DNA of 64,000 bases from Ruminococcus flavefaciens (GTDB lineage Bacteria > Bacillota > Clostridia > Oscillospirales > Ruminococcaceae). Position numbers and translations under genes: made by a program. Where the stretch lies: assembly GCA_023662725.1 (NCBI GenBank), contig JAMPIL010000001.1, forward strand, positions 456,258 through 520,257, given 5' to 3'. The stretch's first letter is position 1. The number at the start of each line of letters is the position of its first letter. The notes under the pieces are model-generated. The model ran no database searches, was not told the DNA's origin, and saw nothing but the letters and a program-made list of their open reading frames with translations. Positions 8,088-17,416 of this stretch are shown piece by piece.

Positions 8088-9722
8088 TTACATCCACTTT
8101 TCAAGTCTTACTCTTACAATATCTTCACCGAGAACGTGACTTATCTCGTGAATATCCGGAGCATTGGCACGTCCGGTAAGAGCTATTCTGAGCATATTTG
8201 TGATATGAACAATGCTGCCCTTGAATTGATCTGGATTTTTCTTGTAATCCTTTGGTTTAGCGGCGAATCCGAGCTCTTCTGTTATGGCTTTCACCTTGCT
8301 GAACCATGCGGAGGAATCATCGGAATGATCGTATGATCCAAGATATTTTGCAAAAAAGAGTTTTCTTGTTTCTTCATCGCACTCTTCCGGCATTTCGTCG
8401 TTTATTTCGAAAGTTTCGTCATAATAGAAACTCATGAAGCTGCAAGCCTGCTTCCATGTTTCAATATCTTTGCGAGGCTTGTTTCCGCCCTTTCCTACTC
8501 CTAAAGCAGCAACGGTACGTTCCGGATATTTTTTAATAAGTCCGGCAAATTTCTCATCATACTGTTCGCACCAGCTAAGCCATTCCCTGCAAACATCTTC
8601 TGCGTTCATTCTGCCGATAACGTCCTTAGAGATATTTCTGAGCTTATCAAGGTCAACAAGCGCTCCTGAAATAGACATTTTTGAAAGAGAATACGGAAAA
8701 TCCCTGTAATCAGCATCCGGATTTGCAATTCTCCATTCCTCGAAATTGGAATTAAGAATAGTGAGAAGGAACTCCCATATCGCATCGGAACTTATTCCCT
8801 CCTGCTGATAATACGAGAGAGCAAGCTCCGGATCTTTTCTCTTTGAAAGCTTTCGCTTGCCAGTTCCCTCTATTTTCATGAGAGTTGCAGTATGACAGTA
8901 AATCGGCTGTTTCCATCCGAGAGCATTAAACAGCTCAACGTGCATAGGAAGCGAAGAAAGCCATTCCTCTCCTCTTATAACGTGAGTAGAACGCATAAGA
9001 TGATCGTCAACCACATGAGCAAAATGATATGTCGGGATTCCATCGCTTTTAAGCAGAACGAAATCCATATTATTGCGTGGCATTTCTACTTTTCCTCTTA
9101 TAGCGTCATCGACGCAAATATATTCGTCCGTCTGAACTCCTCTATAGCGGAGTACCCATTCTTTGCCCGCTTCTATATTTTCCTTGATCTGCTCTAATGT
9201 AAGATCACGATTTTTGGCATATTCACCGTAAATTCCCGGATTTTCCTTATTTGCAGTCTGCTTTTCACGGATCTCGTCAATTTCCTCGGCTGTAAGGAAG
9301 CAAGGATAAGCAAGTCCCTGCTCAACAAGATGTTTTGCAAAGACATGATATATCTCCTCACGCTGTCTCTGACGATAAGGACCATAGTTTCCGTTATCAC
9401 CGGAAGCAACTGCTCCTTCATCAAAATTAACTCCGAAATAATTCATAGCGTTGATAACAGTTTCAACAGCTCCCTCAACTTCACGCTTATTGTCGGTATC
9501 CTCTATACGAAGATAGAAAACTCCGCCGGACTGATGAGCGATACGCTCGCCGATTATAGCGTTATAAAGGTTTCCGAGATGAACAAATCCCGTCGGGCTC
9601 GGACCTATACGGGTAACGTTTGCATTTTCCGGGAGAGAACGCTCCGGAAAGCGTTTTTCCATATCCTCCGGCGAAGATGTTACATTTGGAAAAAGGTAGT
9701 TGGCAAGTGAATTATAATCCAT
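8088..9722 (-). CDS. gltX: Glutamyl-tRNA synthetase
   Basis: A 544-residue class I synthetase that charges tRNA-Glu (possibly also tRNA-Gln as a non-discriminating enzyme). The HIGH motif appears as PSPTGFVHLGN and KMSKS as KRKLSKRKD; LRIEDTDNKR and HVIRGEEWLSSLPMH are also typical of GluRS. It is somewhat longer than the usual 480-500 residues. AAAGGA precedes the start, and a consensus promoter lies about 60 bases upstream. The stop nearly abuts the downstream MetRS gene. Confidence 0.95.
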   Translation of the reverse strand: MDYNSLANYLFPNVTSSPEDMEKRFPERSLPENANVTRIGPSPTGFVHLGNLYNAIIGERIAHQSGGVFYLRIEDTDNKREVEGAVETVINAMNYFGVNFDEGAVASGDNGNYGPYRQRQREEIYHVFAKHLVEQGLAYPCFLTAEEIDEIREKQTANKENPGIYGEYAKNRDLTLEQIKENIEAGKEWVLRYRGVQTDEYICVDDAIRGKVEMPRNNMDFVLLKSDGIPTYHFAHVVDDHLMRSTHVIRGEEWLSSLPMHVELFNALGWKQPIYCHTATLMKIEGTGKRKLSKRKDPELALSYYQQEGISSDAIWEFLLTILNSNFEEWRIANPDADYRDFPYSLSKMSISGALVDLDKLRNISKDVIGRMNAEDVCREWLSWCEQYDEKFAGLIKKYPERTVAALGVGKGGNKPRKDIETWKQACSFMSFYYDETFEINDEMPEECDEETRKLFFAKYLGSYDHSDDSSAWFSKVKAITEELGFAAKPKDYKKNPDQFKGSIVHITNMLRIALTGRANAPDIHEISHVLGEDIVRVRLEKWM

Positions 9723-9782
9723 ATCAAAATCATCCTTTATTTTATATATCAGAATATTTTAAACAAATATTTATACCGTATA

Positions 9783-9811
9783 ATTATATCACGCTAAGAA
9801 AATTTTGTCAA
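9783..9811 (-). promoter_or_regulatory. Sigma-A promoter of gltX
   Basis: On the minus strand, TTGACA (9806-9811), 17 bases, then TATAAT (9783-9788). This is a perfect consensus. Confidence 0.8.
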
Positions 9812-9905
9812 TTAATCAAAAGTGAAAATTTCAAGGCAGCATCTATGCTGTATTTGTAATAATTTGATTGTACATTTCCATAAAAGAGATACCGACGCAT
9901 ATGAG

Positions 9906-9933
9906 TTAAGGGGGATAAAAATCCCCCTTATAA
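9906..9933. terminator. Palindrome / terminator at the end of the spe-PG-binding gene run
   Basis: TTAAGGGGGAT-aaa-ATCCCCCTTATAA forms a strong GC-rich hairpin 12 bases past the stop of the last gene. The flanks (TTAAGGGG and CCCCTTATAA) are the same as in the palindrome at 2173-2196, so it may belong to the same repeat family. Confidence 0.6.
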
Positions 9934-9945
9934 TGAATGAAAATG

Positions 9946-10464
9946 TTATTGCAATGTCCGGCTTGTATGCTCACAACATCCCACAAGCATGTTCCACGTC
10001 TGGCAGTCGACTATTCCATTCTGTGGAAGTCCGACACGCTTCTGAAAATTCTTTACTGCATTCATCGTTGCGGCATTATAATTTCCGCAAACCGTGGTTT
10101 TCGGAAAATTATCGTAATACATTCCAAGTTCTCCAAGCATAGCCTGTATAATATAAACAAGCTCTCCGTCGTCACCATTTTTTACAGCATAAGCCTGAGA
10201 CGGAAAAACGTTGTATGCGCATGGCGCTGAGTGCTGATATGCCCGGTAAACACTGACTATTTTATTCCAGGTAGCTGAATTTACGCTTCCTGTTTCCTGA
10301 AGTCCGTATTCACGCTGAAAAGCACGAACGGTTGTTGCGGTTTCTTTTCCGTATATTCCATCGGGAATTATCTGCGGAATTTTATTATTGAACATTGAAA
10401 TTGCATAAAGATACGTCTGAATCTCTTTGATATGCTGTTTTTTCTGTGCATTTGTATATGGCAT
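9946..10464 (-). CDS. Protein with two peptidoglycan-binding (PG_binding_1) repeats
   Basis: A 172-residue protein built of two PG_binding_1-like units. Each has a helix, a DGIYG- or CGNYN-type turn and a helix ending in VRAFQREYGL or VKNFQKRVGL, followed by TG(S/I)V and a TWN. Such domains bind peptidoglycan in spore-cortex hydrolases and wall enzymes. No catalytic domain or signal peptide is visible. The ATG at 10464 follows AAAGGAG, whereas the upstream in-frame start would overlap the preceding gene without a site. It is the last gene of a run with a three-repeat paralogue immediately upstream. Spore association is an inference from the neighbour. Confidence 0.8.
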   Translation of the reverse strand: MPYTNAQKKQHIKEIQTYLYAISMFNNKIPQIIPDGIYGKETATTVRAFQREYGLQETGSVNSATWNKIVSVYRAYQHSAPCAYNVFPSQAYAVKNGDDGELVYIIQAMLGELGMYYDNFPKTTVCGNYNAATMNAVKNFQKRVGLPQNGIVDCQTWNMLVGCCEHTSRTLQ

Positions 10465-10483
10465 TTGTGATTCGCTCCTTTCC

Positions 10484-11881
10484 TTAAGCGGTTGTAATAA
10501 TGTATCCGGGATTCTGATACGGACGTTTATCAAATCCATATCGCAGATCTGAATAAACTTCGGCAATTTTATCCCAAGTGACTGCTCCTACTATTCCAGT
10601 AGGAGTTATATCAAATTGCCGCTGAAACGCCATTACTGACTGCTTTGTAAGCGGTCCGAAATATCCCGTATTGTTTACAGCCGGAATCTCACTATAGGTA
10701 TTATGAATAAATGTAAGATATTCCTGAATTATTTTTACTGAATCGCTTGTTATACCCTCTCTCAGGACTGTTCCCGGATACAAAGCAACTTCAGTCTGTC
10801 TCGGAGGCACTGATTCAACGATTCCCTCGTATGCCCGATAAATATCGTTTCTTGTCGCACGGTCTATCTCTCCTGTCTGAGGAAGTCCGAAAACACGCTG
10901 GAAAGACTTTACCGAACGTTCGGTATTTTCTCCGAAATAACCAGTTATTGCCACAGGCTCTACCGCCGCATAATAAGCTCCGATAACGGCAAGGTAATAC
11001 TGAAATGTGCTGACTTCCGGGCTTTGCATACCGACTTTAAGGTCTTCTACATAAAGATTTTCAACTTCTTCCCAGCGCACTCCTTCTGAATCAAGTTCGG
11101 CTATACGCTTAACGCTGGTATAAATATATGTAATTCTATACCATGTCGCCTGATTTACAACGCCTGTTACTTCAAGACCGAAAATTTCTTGAAAAGCTTC
11201 AACAGCCTCTTGAGTCGGTTCATCGAAAATACCGTCAGCCGACGGTATTTTCGGGATCGCCGGATAATTTCTTGAAATTCTGTTAAGATATATCTGAAGC
11301 GACCTGACATCGTTTCCGCCTGAACCGAGTTTTAGTTCAACTCCCGGATAAGAAGGCATTGCCGTTTTAACCGGAGCGTTTCTCACTATTTCAATATTAT
11401 CTCCGTAATAATACTGCAATATCTCATACGGAGTCATTCCACGATTGGCAAGATCAACTGTTCCCCACTGTGAAAGTCCCTCGCAGGTAGTAGTCGTTCC
11501 GTTACAGAAAGCCGTGAACATCGGCTCAACGTAACCTTCCCTTCTTATATAATCGTTAAAAAGTTCGTCAACAAGATGGCTTATATTCTCGAAATATTCA
11601 CGTCCGTTTATGAATTTCTGATCATACTGAGTAGTTGAAGTTATATCGAAATCATAGCCTCTTGATCTGTACCATTCAGTATATATACGGTTAAGGGCAT
11701 ATGTGGTTATAACATAAATATTTGCTCTCAAAGCGCTTTCCGGCCATGTAGGAAAAATCTCGCTGGACGCAACGTTTTTTATATACGAAGGAAAACTTAC
11801 GGTAACATTCGGCGCATCGGAATCAGGAGTTCCAAGATGCACTGTTATAGTTTCCGGAATATAAGGAGTTCCTGAAAGCAT
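10484..11881 (-). CDS. SpoIID-like domain protein with three peptidoglycan-binding repeats
   Basis: A 465-residue protein. Residues about 30-165 resemble the SpoIID/LytB amidase-enhancer domain (FPTWPESALRANIYVITTYA, then CEGLSQWGTVDLANRGMTPY and EILQYYYGD). Three PG_binding_1 units follow (about 185-260, 275-350, 365-445), each with VEAFQEIFGL-, VKSFQRVFGL- or VMAFQRQFDI-type helices. SpoIID is a lytic transglycosylase of engulfment; the resemblance here is limited, so activity is uncertain. No signal peptide is seen, so export or forespore localisation is open. GGAGG precedes the start. It lies between an acidic protein gene and a two-repeat paralogue. Confidence 0.8.
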   Translation of the reverse strand: MLSGTPYIPETITVHLGTPDSDAPNVTVSFPSYIKNVASSEIFPTWPESALRANIYVITTYALNRIYTEWYRSRGYDFDITSTTQYDQKFINGREYFENISHLVDELFNDYIRREGYVEPMFTAFCNGTTTTCEGLSQWGTVDLANRGMTPYEILQYYYGDNIEIVRNAPVKTAMPSYPGVELKLGSGGNDVRSLQIYLNRISRNYPAIPKIPSADGIFDEPTQEAVEAFQEIFGLEVTGVVNQATWYRITYIYTSVKRIAELDSEGVRWEEVENLYVEDLKVGMQSPEVSTFQYYLAVIGAYYAAVEPVAITGYFGENTERSVKSFQRVFGLPQTGEIDRATRNDIYRAYEGIVESVPPRQTEVALYPGTVLREGITSDSVKIIQEYLTFIHNTYSEIPAVNNTGYFGPLTKQSVMAFQRQFDITPTGIVGAVTWDKIAEVYSDLRYGFDKRPYQNPGYIITTA

Positions 11882-11885
11882 AATC

Positions 11886-12674
11886 TTATCCTCCTTGTTG
11901 TGCAGAATTTCCGAAATTCGGCTCTTGATTATAAATAGTAACAGTTTCGTCGGTTTCCTTCATCATCAGAGGAACCGGAATCATAGCGAAATTCTGAACG
12001 GAAGTTATTCCCGAAAAAACAGGAACATCAACGCTTCTTTCATTGAAAAATCCTTTTGCCGTAACGCTAACATCGAAAAGATTATAAGGTCTTGTTTCTG
12101 AAAAAGGCTGCTGAGATAATGCAGATTCAGGAACTGGAACTTCAAACCTCTGAGTAGTACCACTCTGGTTAGTAAGTCCGGAGGCTATTATCATTCGCCT
12201 TCCATCTACGATCGCTGTTATCATAACCACTGCGTCCTCTATCGCCCATGATTCGTCACCGGTACGAACATTTACAAGAATGTATCCGATAGAATTTCCC
12301 AGACTTTCCTCTGAAACATATTCCGGCGGAGCTTCTGATTCGTCTGCATTGTCATATCCGTTTAAATTAAGGTCAATCGAATCAAGATCAGGTTCGGGGT
12401 AACGCAGATCAACATCGTCATCATGAGAAACATGATCTCTGATATGATCGTCTGAATGATCACTCCACGCCGTGTCGTCCGGAGCGTTTGCGTTCACCTC
12501 TCCTATCTCTTCGGAAATTATCTCTTCCCTCATCTCCTTACGTTCATCCTCAGAATTGGAGGAGCGTTCAGGTTCAGATATTGTTTTTACTGTCTGTTTC
12601 TCCGGTAAAGAAGTACTTTTTCCATAGAGCTTCATCATTTCCTGTTTATATTTTTCAAGCTGATTTTTGTCCAT
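11886..12674 (-). CDS. Acidic protein with C-terminal Ig-like (carboxypeptidase-regulatory-like) domain
   Basis: A protein of 262 residues from this start. The N-terminal half is low-complexity and strongly acidic (runs of Asp and Glu, DHSDDHIRDHVSHDDD). The C-terminal half (about 130-235) reads like a small beta-sandwich of the carboxypeptidase regulatory type: GYILVNVRTGDESWAIEDA, ASGLTNQSGTTQRFEVP, then DVSVTAKGFFNE. The ATG at 12674 follows GGAGG by 8 bases; the in-frame start 17 codons upstream has no site. It ends 5 bases before the SpoIID-like gene starts, so the two are coexpressed and possibly partners. I do not recognise a named family. Confidence 0.65.
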   Translation of the reverse strand: MDKNQLEKYKQEMMKLYGKSTSLPEKQTVKTISEPERSSNSEDERKEMREEIISEEIGEVNANAPDDTAWSDHSDDHIRDHVSHDDDVDLRYPEPDLDSIDLNLNGYDNADESEAPPEYVSEESLGNSIGYILVNVRTGDESWAIEDAVVMITAIVDGRRMIIASGLTNQSGTTQRFEVPVPESALSQQPFSETRPYNLFDVSVTAKGFFNERSVDVPVFSGITSVQNFAMIPVPLMMKETDETVTIYNQEPNFGNSAQQGG

Positions 12675-12737
12675 ATAAATCGCCTCCATAGAAAAGGTAT
12701 TCCTGAAATGCTCTTTATATGACAAAAGGGACTGGCA

Positions 12738-13202
12738 TCAGTTCCTTTTAAATAAATTATTCAGTTCATCTTCATCCGGCTCTTCAAAAATTGAAAGACA
12801 TTTATTAAGCAGTCCATCGTCAACAAAATAATCCGACTCGCCAAGAAAGCTGTTTCGCTTTTTTATATTTTCACGGAGCTGACTGTCTGAAACCATGATA
12901 TAATGCCATTCATAAGGTGCTCCAAGACTTTTCAGACGAGCGGTCATTTCAGTTCGTTTCTGCTTAGTCCAGAATCCCCAATCAAGGATAACATTTGTTC
13001 CGCAGCTTATTATTTCTTCCATTTTTTTAAGAAGATACTTTTCAACCGCTTCAAGAACCGATTCGTGATTTTCCGTGGACGGAAAAAGTTTCGTAAGTTC
13101 GTCACATGATAAAATTACTGCATTTTTCTCTTTGGCAAGCTTTCTTGCGAAAGTGCTTTTTCCGCTGCATATTTTTCCGCAGGTAAGATATACTACAGCC
13201 AT
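12738..13202 (-). CDS. P-loop kinase / AAA family ATPase, substrate unknown
   Basis: A 154-residue P-loop protein. The Walker A motif CGKICSGKSTFARKLA is near the N-terminus, followed by VILSCDELTKLF and NVILDWGFWTKQKR. This resembles the zeta-toxin/AAA_33 group of small-molecule or nucleotide kinases. The ATG at 13202 follows GGAG by 8 bases; the longer in-frame start would overlap nspC. It lies 13 bases after the nspC stop and is probably the last gene of the polyamine part of the operon. The substrate is unknown and no antitoxin-like partner is adjacent. Confidence 0.7.
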   Translation of the reverse strand: MAVVYLTCGKICSGKSTFARKLAKEKNAVILSCDELTKLFPSTENHESVLEAVEKYLLKKMEEIISCGTNVILDWGFWTKQKRTEMTARLKSLGAPYEWHYIMVSDSQLRENIKKRNSFLGESDYFVDDGLLNKCLSIFEEPDEDELNNLFKRN

Positions 13203-13215
13203 TGAATTATCTCCA

Positions 13216-14343
13216 TTACAGTCTGTTTTTGAAATCGTCATAGCCAAACTTCCTTAAAAGTTCGGTCGTTCCGTCCCTTTTCAGCAAAACTATTGAAGGC
13301 AGGGGCATTCCGTTGAAAGTATTATTCTTGACCATTGAATATATCGCCATATCTTCAAAAACGAGTTTATTTCCAACGTTAAGAGGTGTAACAAAAGAAT
13401 ATTCTCCTATTACATCTCCGGCAAGACAAGTCTGAGAACCAAGACGATATGTGTATTCAAGCTCTCCCGGATTCCCTGATCCTTTGAGCGGCGGACGGTA
13501 GGGCATTTCAAGTACGTCAGGCATATGACAGGCTGCAGATGTATCAAGAATAGCTATAGGCATATCATTTTCAATGATATCAAGAACTTCCGTTACGAGA
13601 TATCCGGCATTAAGAGCGACCGCCTCTCCCGGTTCGAGATAAACTTCAAGCCCGTATTTTGTCTGCATACGATTAATACAATTTTCAAGACGCTGAATAT
13701 CGTAATCCGAACGGGTGATGTGATGTCCTCCGCCGAAATTTATCCATTCCATTCCCGAAAGAACATCTCCGAATTTTTCCTCTACAGCATCAAGAGTTTT
13801 TTCAAGATCATCTGAATTCTGCTCACAAAGAGTGTGAAAATGCAGACCTGTAACTCCCTGCAAATCATCTCTGCGGAAATTCTTATTTGTTATTCCAAGA
13901 CGCGACTTAGGCGAGCACGGATCGTATATCTCATGTCCTTCCTGAGTTGAACATTCCGGATTTATGCGAAGTCCTATCTTCTTTCCGGCAGCCAACACAC
14001 GTTCTCGGTATTTATCAAGCTGAGCAAAAGAATTGAATATAATATGTCCGCAGTATGAGATTATCTCATCAAATTCTTCCTCACGGTAAGCTGCTGAAAA
14101 AACATGATTTACCTTGCCCATTTCGTCAAAACCGAGTTTTGCTTCATAAAGTCCGCTGCAAGCCGTTCCCGAAATATACTCCCCTATCAAAGGATAAAGA
14201 TGATAACAGGAAAAAGCTTTTTGTGCAAGAAGTATTTGACATCCCGTTCGGTTTTCAACTCCACGAAGAATTTCAAGGTTGCGAAGCAAACTATCCTCGT
14301 CAATAACATAACAGGGAGTTTTTAAATTTGAAATATTAAACAT
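13216..14343 (-). CDS. nspC: Carboxynorspermidine/carboxyspermidine decarboxylase
   Basis: A 375-residue PLP enzyme with the alanine-racemase-fold barrel. The PLP lysine is in LLAQKAF (K42), with CSPKSRLGI, HFHTLCEQ and the glycine-rich EWINFGGGHH following. The C-terminal DTSAACHMPDVLEMPY and GSQTCLAGD segments are diagnostic of the NspC family. It decarboxylates carboxyspermidine (or carboxynorspermidine) to spermidine. It directly follows the carboxyspermidine synthase gene with an 18-base gap, giving a complete alternative spermidine route. GGAG precedes the start. Confidence 0.95.
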   Translation of the reverse strand: MFNISNLKTPCYVIDEDSLLRNLEILRGVENRTGCQILLAQKAFSCYHLYPLIGEYISGTACSGLYEAKLGFDEMGKVNHVFSAAYREEEFDEIISYCGHIIFNSFAQLDKYRERVLAAGKKIGLRINPECSTQEGHEIYDPCSPKSRLGITNKNFRRDDLQGVTGLHFHTLCEQNSDDLEKTLDAVEEKFGDVLSGMEWINFGGGHHITRSDYDIQRLENCINRMQTKYGLEVYLEPGEAVALNAGYLVTEVLDIIENDMPIAILDTSAACHMPDVLEMPYRPPLKGSGNPGELEYTYRLGSQTCLAGDVIGEYSFVTPLNVGNKLVFEDMAIYSMVKNNTFNGMPLPSIVLLKRDGTTELLRKFGYDDFKNRL

Positions 14344-14361
14344 TTTGTTTTTCTCCGCATA

Positions 14362-15564
14362 TCAATCAACAAGAATCGGATCCAAATCCTCTTCCCAAGG
14401 CAGTCCCCACTTGTTAAGAGCTTCCATAAACGGATCGGGATCAAATTCTTCGATATTGTAAACTCCTGCTTTATTCCACTGACCTGTCATTATCATCATT
14501 GCGCCTATCATTGCCGGAACTCCTGTCGTATAGGAAATAGCCTGAGAACCGACTTCCTTATAGCACTCCTGATGATCGCAGATATTATAGAGATAATATG
14601 TCTTGTCCATGCCGTCCTTTTTACCTCTGAAAATACAGCCGATATTGGTTTTTCCTACCGTTCTCGAACCTAATGACGCAGGATCCGGAAGAACTGCTTT
14701 CAGGAACTGGAGCGGAACTATCTCTTTTCCCTCATACATAATAGGCTCGATCGAAGTCATTCCCACATTTTCAAGACATTTCAGATGCGTAAGATAGCTC
14801 TGACCGAACGTCATAAAGAAACGAATACGCTTGATTCCCTTAATATTTAAAGCGAGCGATTCCAGTTCCTCATGGTGAAGCAGGTACATATCCTTTTCGC
14901 CCACCCCCTTGAAATCGTATACACGCTTTATCTCCATAGGCTCGGTTTCAACCCATTTTCCGTCCTCGATATAGCTTCCCTTTGCCGAAACTTCACGGAT
15001 GTTTATTTCGGGATTGAAATTTGTTGCAAAAGGATAGCCGTGGTCTCCGCCGTTGCAGTCGAGAATATCAATATAGTTGATCTCGTCAAATTCATGCTTC
15101 ATAGCGTATGCGGAGAAAACTCCAGTTACTCCGGGATCAAATCCGCTTCCGAGAAGAGCTGTTATTCCCGCCTTTTCAAAGCGTTCACGGTATGCCCACT
15201 GCCACTTATACTCAAACTTTGCGGTATCAAGCGGTTCATAGTTTGCGGTGTCAACGTAGTGAGTTTTTGTTGCGAGACAAGCGTCCATGATCGTAAGATC
15301 CTGATAGGGAAGCGCAAGATTCAGAACAACGTCCGGCTTATATGACTCGATAAGGGCAATAAGTTCGTCAACATTGTCGGCATTTACCTGAGCTGTTTCA
15401 ATAACAGTTTTGGTAGTCGCCTGGAGTTTTTCTTTAAGAGCATCGCATTTTGATTTGGTGCGGCTTGCGATCATGATCCCCTCGAAAACCTCGCTGTTCT
15501 GACAGCATTTGTGAATTGCAACCGAGGCTACTCCTCCGCAGCCGATTATCATACATTTTTTCAT
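14362..15564 (-). CDS. Carboxynorspermidine/carboxyspermidine synthase (saccharopine dehydrogenase family)
   Basis: A 400-residue NAD(P)-dependent enzyme of the saccharopine dehydrogenase fold. It has an N-terminal Rossmann motif IIGCGGVASVA, NLALPYQDL, and LGSGFDPGVTGVF. In the Vibrio-type pathway it reductively condenses aspartate beta-semialdehyde with putrescine (or diaminopropane). The immediate downstream nspC homologue supports this over lysine-pathway saccharopine dehydrogenase. It sits in the same operon as SpeD and SpeE, which make spermidine by a different chemistry. Confidence 0.92.
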   Translation of the reverse strand: MKKCMIIGCGGVASVAIHKCCQNSEVFEGIMIASRTKSKCDALKEKLQATTKTVIETAQVNADNVDELIALIESYKPDVVLNLALPYQDLTIMDACLATKTHYVDTANYEPLDTAKFEYKWQWAYRERFEKAGITALLGSGFDPGVTGVFSAYAMKHEFDEINYIDILDCNGGDHGYPFATNFNPEINIREVSAKGSYIEDGKWVETEPMEIKRVYDFKGVGEKDMYLLHHEELESLALNIKGIKRIRFFMTFGQSYLTHLKCLENVGMTSIEPIMYEGKEIVPLQFLKAVLPDPASLGSRTVGKTNIGCIFRGKKDGMDKTYYLYNICDHQECYKEVGSQAISYTTGVPAMIGAMMIMTGQWNKAGVYNIEEFDPDPFMEALNKWGLPWEEDLDPILVD

Positions 15565-15585
15565 TTTATACTCTCCTTAAATAAT

Positions 15586-16077
15586 TTATAATTCATGATA
15601 ATACGGGCAGATATCTTCATATCGTCCGTCTTTCAGCCTGAATCCGCCCGGAATCGTTCCAAGCTGAACAAATCCAAGTCTTTCATACAGATGACGTGCG
15701 TGAACATTTGAAGACACGACCGCATTGAACTGAAGAACTCTGTAATCATGAGCCTTTCCCTGAATCAAGCAGTCTTTTACCAGCTTCTCACCTATGTGCA
15801 GACCTCTGCTCCTCTTTAAAACAGCATAGCTCGCATTACAGATATGTCCACATCGTCCGACGTTATTGGGATGCAGAATATATAATCCAAGAATTTTGCC
15901 GGTATCGCAATCAGCGGCTACTCCGCAGTATGTCTGCGAGGCAAAGAATTCCGTACTGCTTTCCTCATCCAGTAATTCCTCCTGTGGAAAAGCGATTCCC
16001 TCTTCAACCACTTCGTTCCATATATTTATCATTTCAGATAAATCTTTTGGGTTGTATTTTCTTACAATTATATTCAT
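15586..16077 (-). CDS. GNAT family N-acetyltransferase
   Basis: A 163-residue GNAT protein of the phosphinothricin-acetyltransferase-like group: VRKYNPKDLSEMINIWNEVV at the N-terminus, an acetyl-CoA-binding region around LKRSRGLHIGEKLV, and NVHARHLYERLGF near the C-terminus. Its start overlaps the stop of the upstream gene (ATGA). Its position in the polyamine operon makes polyamine or amine acetylation possible, but nothing in the sequence fixes the substrate. Confidence 0.8.
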   Translation of the reverse strand: MNIIVRKYNPKDLSEMINIWNEVVEEGIAFPQEELLDEESSTEFFASQTYCGVAADCDTGKILGLYILHPNNVGRCGHICNASYAVLKRSRGLHIGEKLVKDCLIQGKAHDYRVLQFNAVVSSNVHARHLYERLGFVQLGTIPGGFRLKDGRYEDICPYYHEL

Positions 16078-16541
16078 GAACTTTCACTCTTTTCGTTTTT
16101 CTTGAAAACAACTCTCAATACGATTCCGATAGTCAGAAAAAGCGCTCCCATACCAGTAAAAATAATACCGATAAATCCGGTAGTTTTATCAGACGGAGCA
16201 TAAAAATCTGTTGGATCATCCGGGTTGATTTTAAGCTCGACTATCTCTCCTGACCGAAAAGCCGGCGGATCAGAAGAAGTTTTGCTTTCAACACGATAAT
16301 CTTCTCCATTGTAAGTGAAACCAAAAACAGGCTTATACAGAACTTTCCCGCTGCGGTGATCACTGCTTTCAACCTGCAGATTTTCAACAACTTCCGCTCT
16401 GACCGATTCCGTACATTTCTGTGATTTAATTTTCGGAAGCATTAAAACTACGATTCCCACAATTATAAACAAGATCGAAAAAAGAATGAAAAGTGTTCCC
16501 ACTATTTTAGGATTATTCGTTCTGTACATAGTTTTACGCAT
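16074..16541 (-). CDS. DUF3592-like membrane protein
   Basis: A protein of 155 residues with two hydrophobic segments (about residues 14-36 and 122-145). A soluble middle portion (VLYKPVFGFTYNGEDYRVES, then GEIVELKINPDDPTDFY) matches the DUF3592 pattern of small two-pass membrane proteins. The ATG at 16541 is preferred because AGGAGG ends 9 bases upstream; an ATG three codons earlier directly touches that site. It is translationally coupled to the GNAT gene. Role unknown. Confidence 0.7.
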   Translation of the reverse strand: MRKTMYRTNNPKIVGTLFILFSILFIIVGIVVLMLPKIKSQKCTESVRAEVVENLQVESSDHRSGKVLYKPVFGFTYNGEDYRVESKTSSDPPAFRSGEIVELKINPDDPTDFYAPSDKTTGFIGIIFTGMGALFLTIGIVLRVVFKKNEKSESS

Positions 16542-16564
16542 GATTTGCATCCTCCTGTATGAGA

Positions 16565-17416
16565 TTAAGACATTGCCAGAAGCATTTCTCTTATTATCTT
16601 ACAGGCAACGGCTGTTGAAACTCCGCTCTGGTCGTAAACGGGGCTAAGCTCGTTCACATCGCAGGCAACTATATTCAGCTTACTGCAAACAAGCGTCAAA
16701 GCACGTCTCAGCTCGTCAAATGAGACTCCACCTGCTTCCGGAGTACCTGTTCCGGGAAAAATCGACGGATCGAGAACATCCAAATCCACTGTAAGATAGA
16801 CGTTTTTGCCCTTGAGTTTTTCCACAGTCTCCTCAAGTTCGTCAAAATTGAATTTATGCATCTCTGTATGCTCGTTTGCAAAAAGAAATTCCTCACGGTC
16901 GCCGCTTCTGATCCCAAACTGGAAAATATGACCGTCACCCACAAGCTCATGACATCTTCTCAGAACGCAGGCATGAGAGAGCTTCTGTCCAAGATAATCG
17001 TCACGCAGATCTGCATGAGCGTCAAAATGAACGATATAAAGTTCCTCGAATTTTTCTTTTACAGCCATAACAGAACCAAGCGTTACAAGATGTTCTCCGC
17101 CTATCATAAACGGGACTTTTCCGTCTGTGAGAATCATATCGGCTCTCATGGCGATATCGGCTACGGCTCTGTTCGTACTGCCGAAAGGAAGCTCTAAATC
17201 TCCGCTGTCAAAGTAACTATAGTCGAGCATATCCTTATCCTGATAAGGCGAATATGTCTCGATTCCGAAGCTTTCGTTTCTTATTGCTGCCGGAGCAAAT
17301 CTTGTTCCGGGACGAAAACTTGTTGTTCCGTCAAAGCCTGCTCCGAAAAGAACGATTTTTGAATCATAATATTCACTGTCACAGGCAATAAAGGTCTGGA
17401 TATTTTTATTCAACAT
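16565..17416 (-). CDS. speB: Agmatinase (ureohydrolase)
   Basis: A 283-residue ureohydrolase. The binuclear manganese ligands appear in GGEHLVTLG, HFDAHADLRDD and TVDLDVLDPS, and GTGTPEAGG and DVNELSP are also typical. It hydrolyses agmatine to putrescine and urea, and fits with the upstream arginine decarboxylase. Aminopropylagmatine hydrolysis is a possible alternative because speE is the adjacent gene. It overlaps the speE stop by 11 bases; GGAG for this gene lies inside speE. Confidence 0.93.
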   Translation of the reverse strand: MLNKNIQTFIACDSEYYDSKIVLFGAGFDGTTSFRPGTRFAPAAIRNESFGIETYSPYQDKDMLDYSYFDSGDLELPFGSTNRAVADIAMRADMILTDGKVPFMIGGEHLVTLGSVMAVKEKFEELYIVHFDAHADLRDDYLGQKLSHACVLRRCHELVGDGHIFQFGIRSGDREEFLFANEHTEMHKFNFDELEETVEKLKGKNVYLTVDLDVLDPSIFPGTGTPEAGGVSFDELRRALTLVCSKLNIVACDVNELSPVYDQSGVSTAVACKIIREMLLAMS

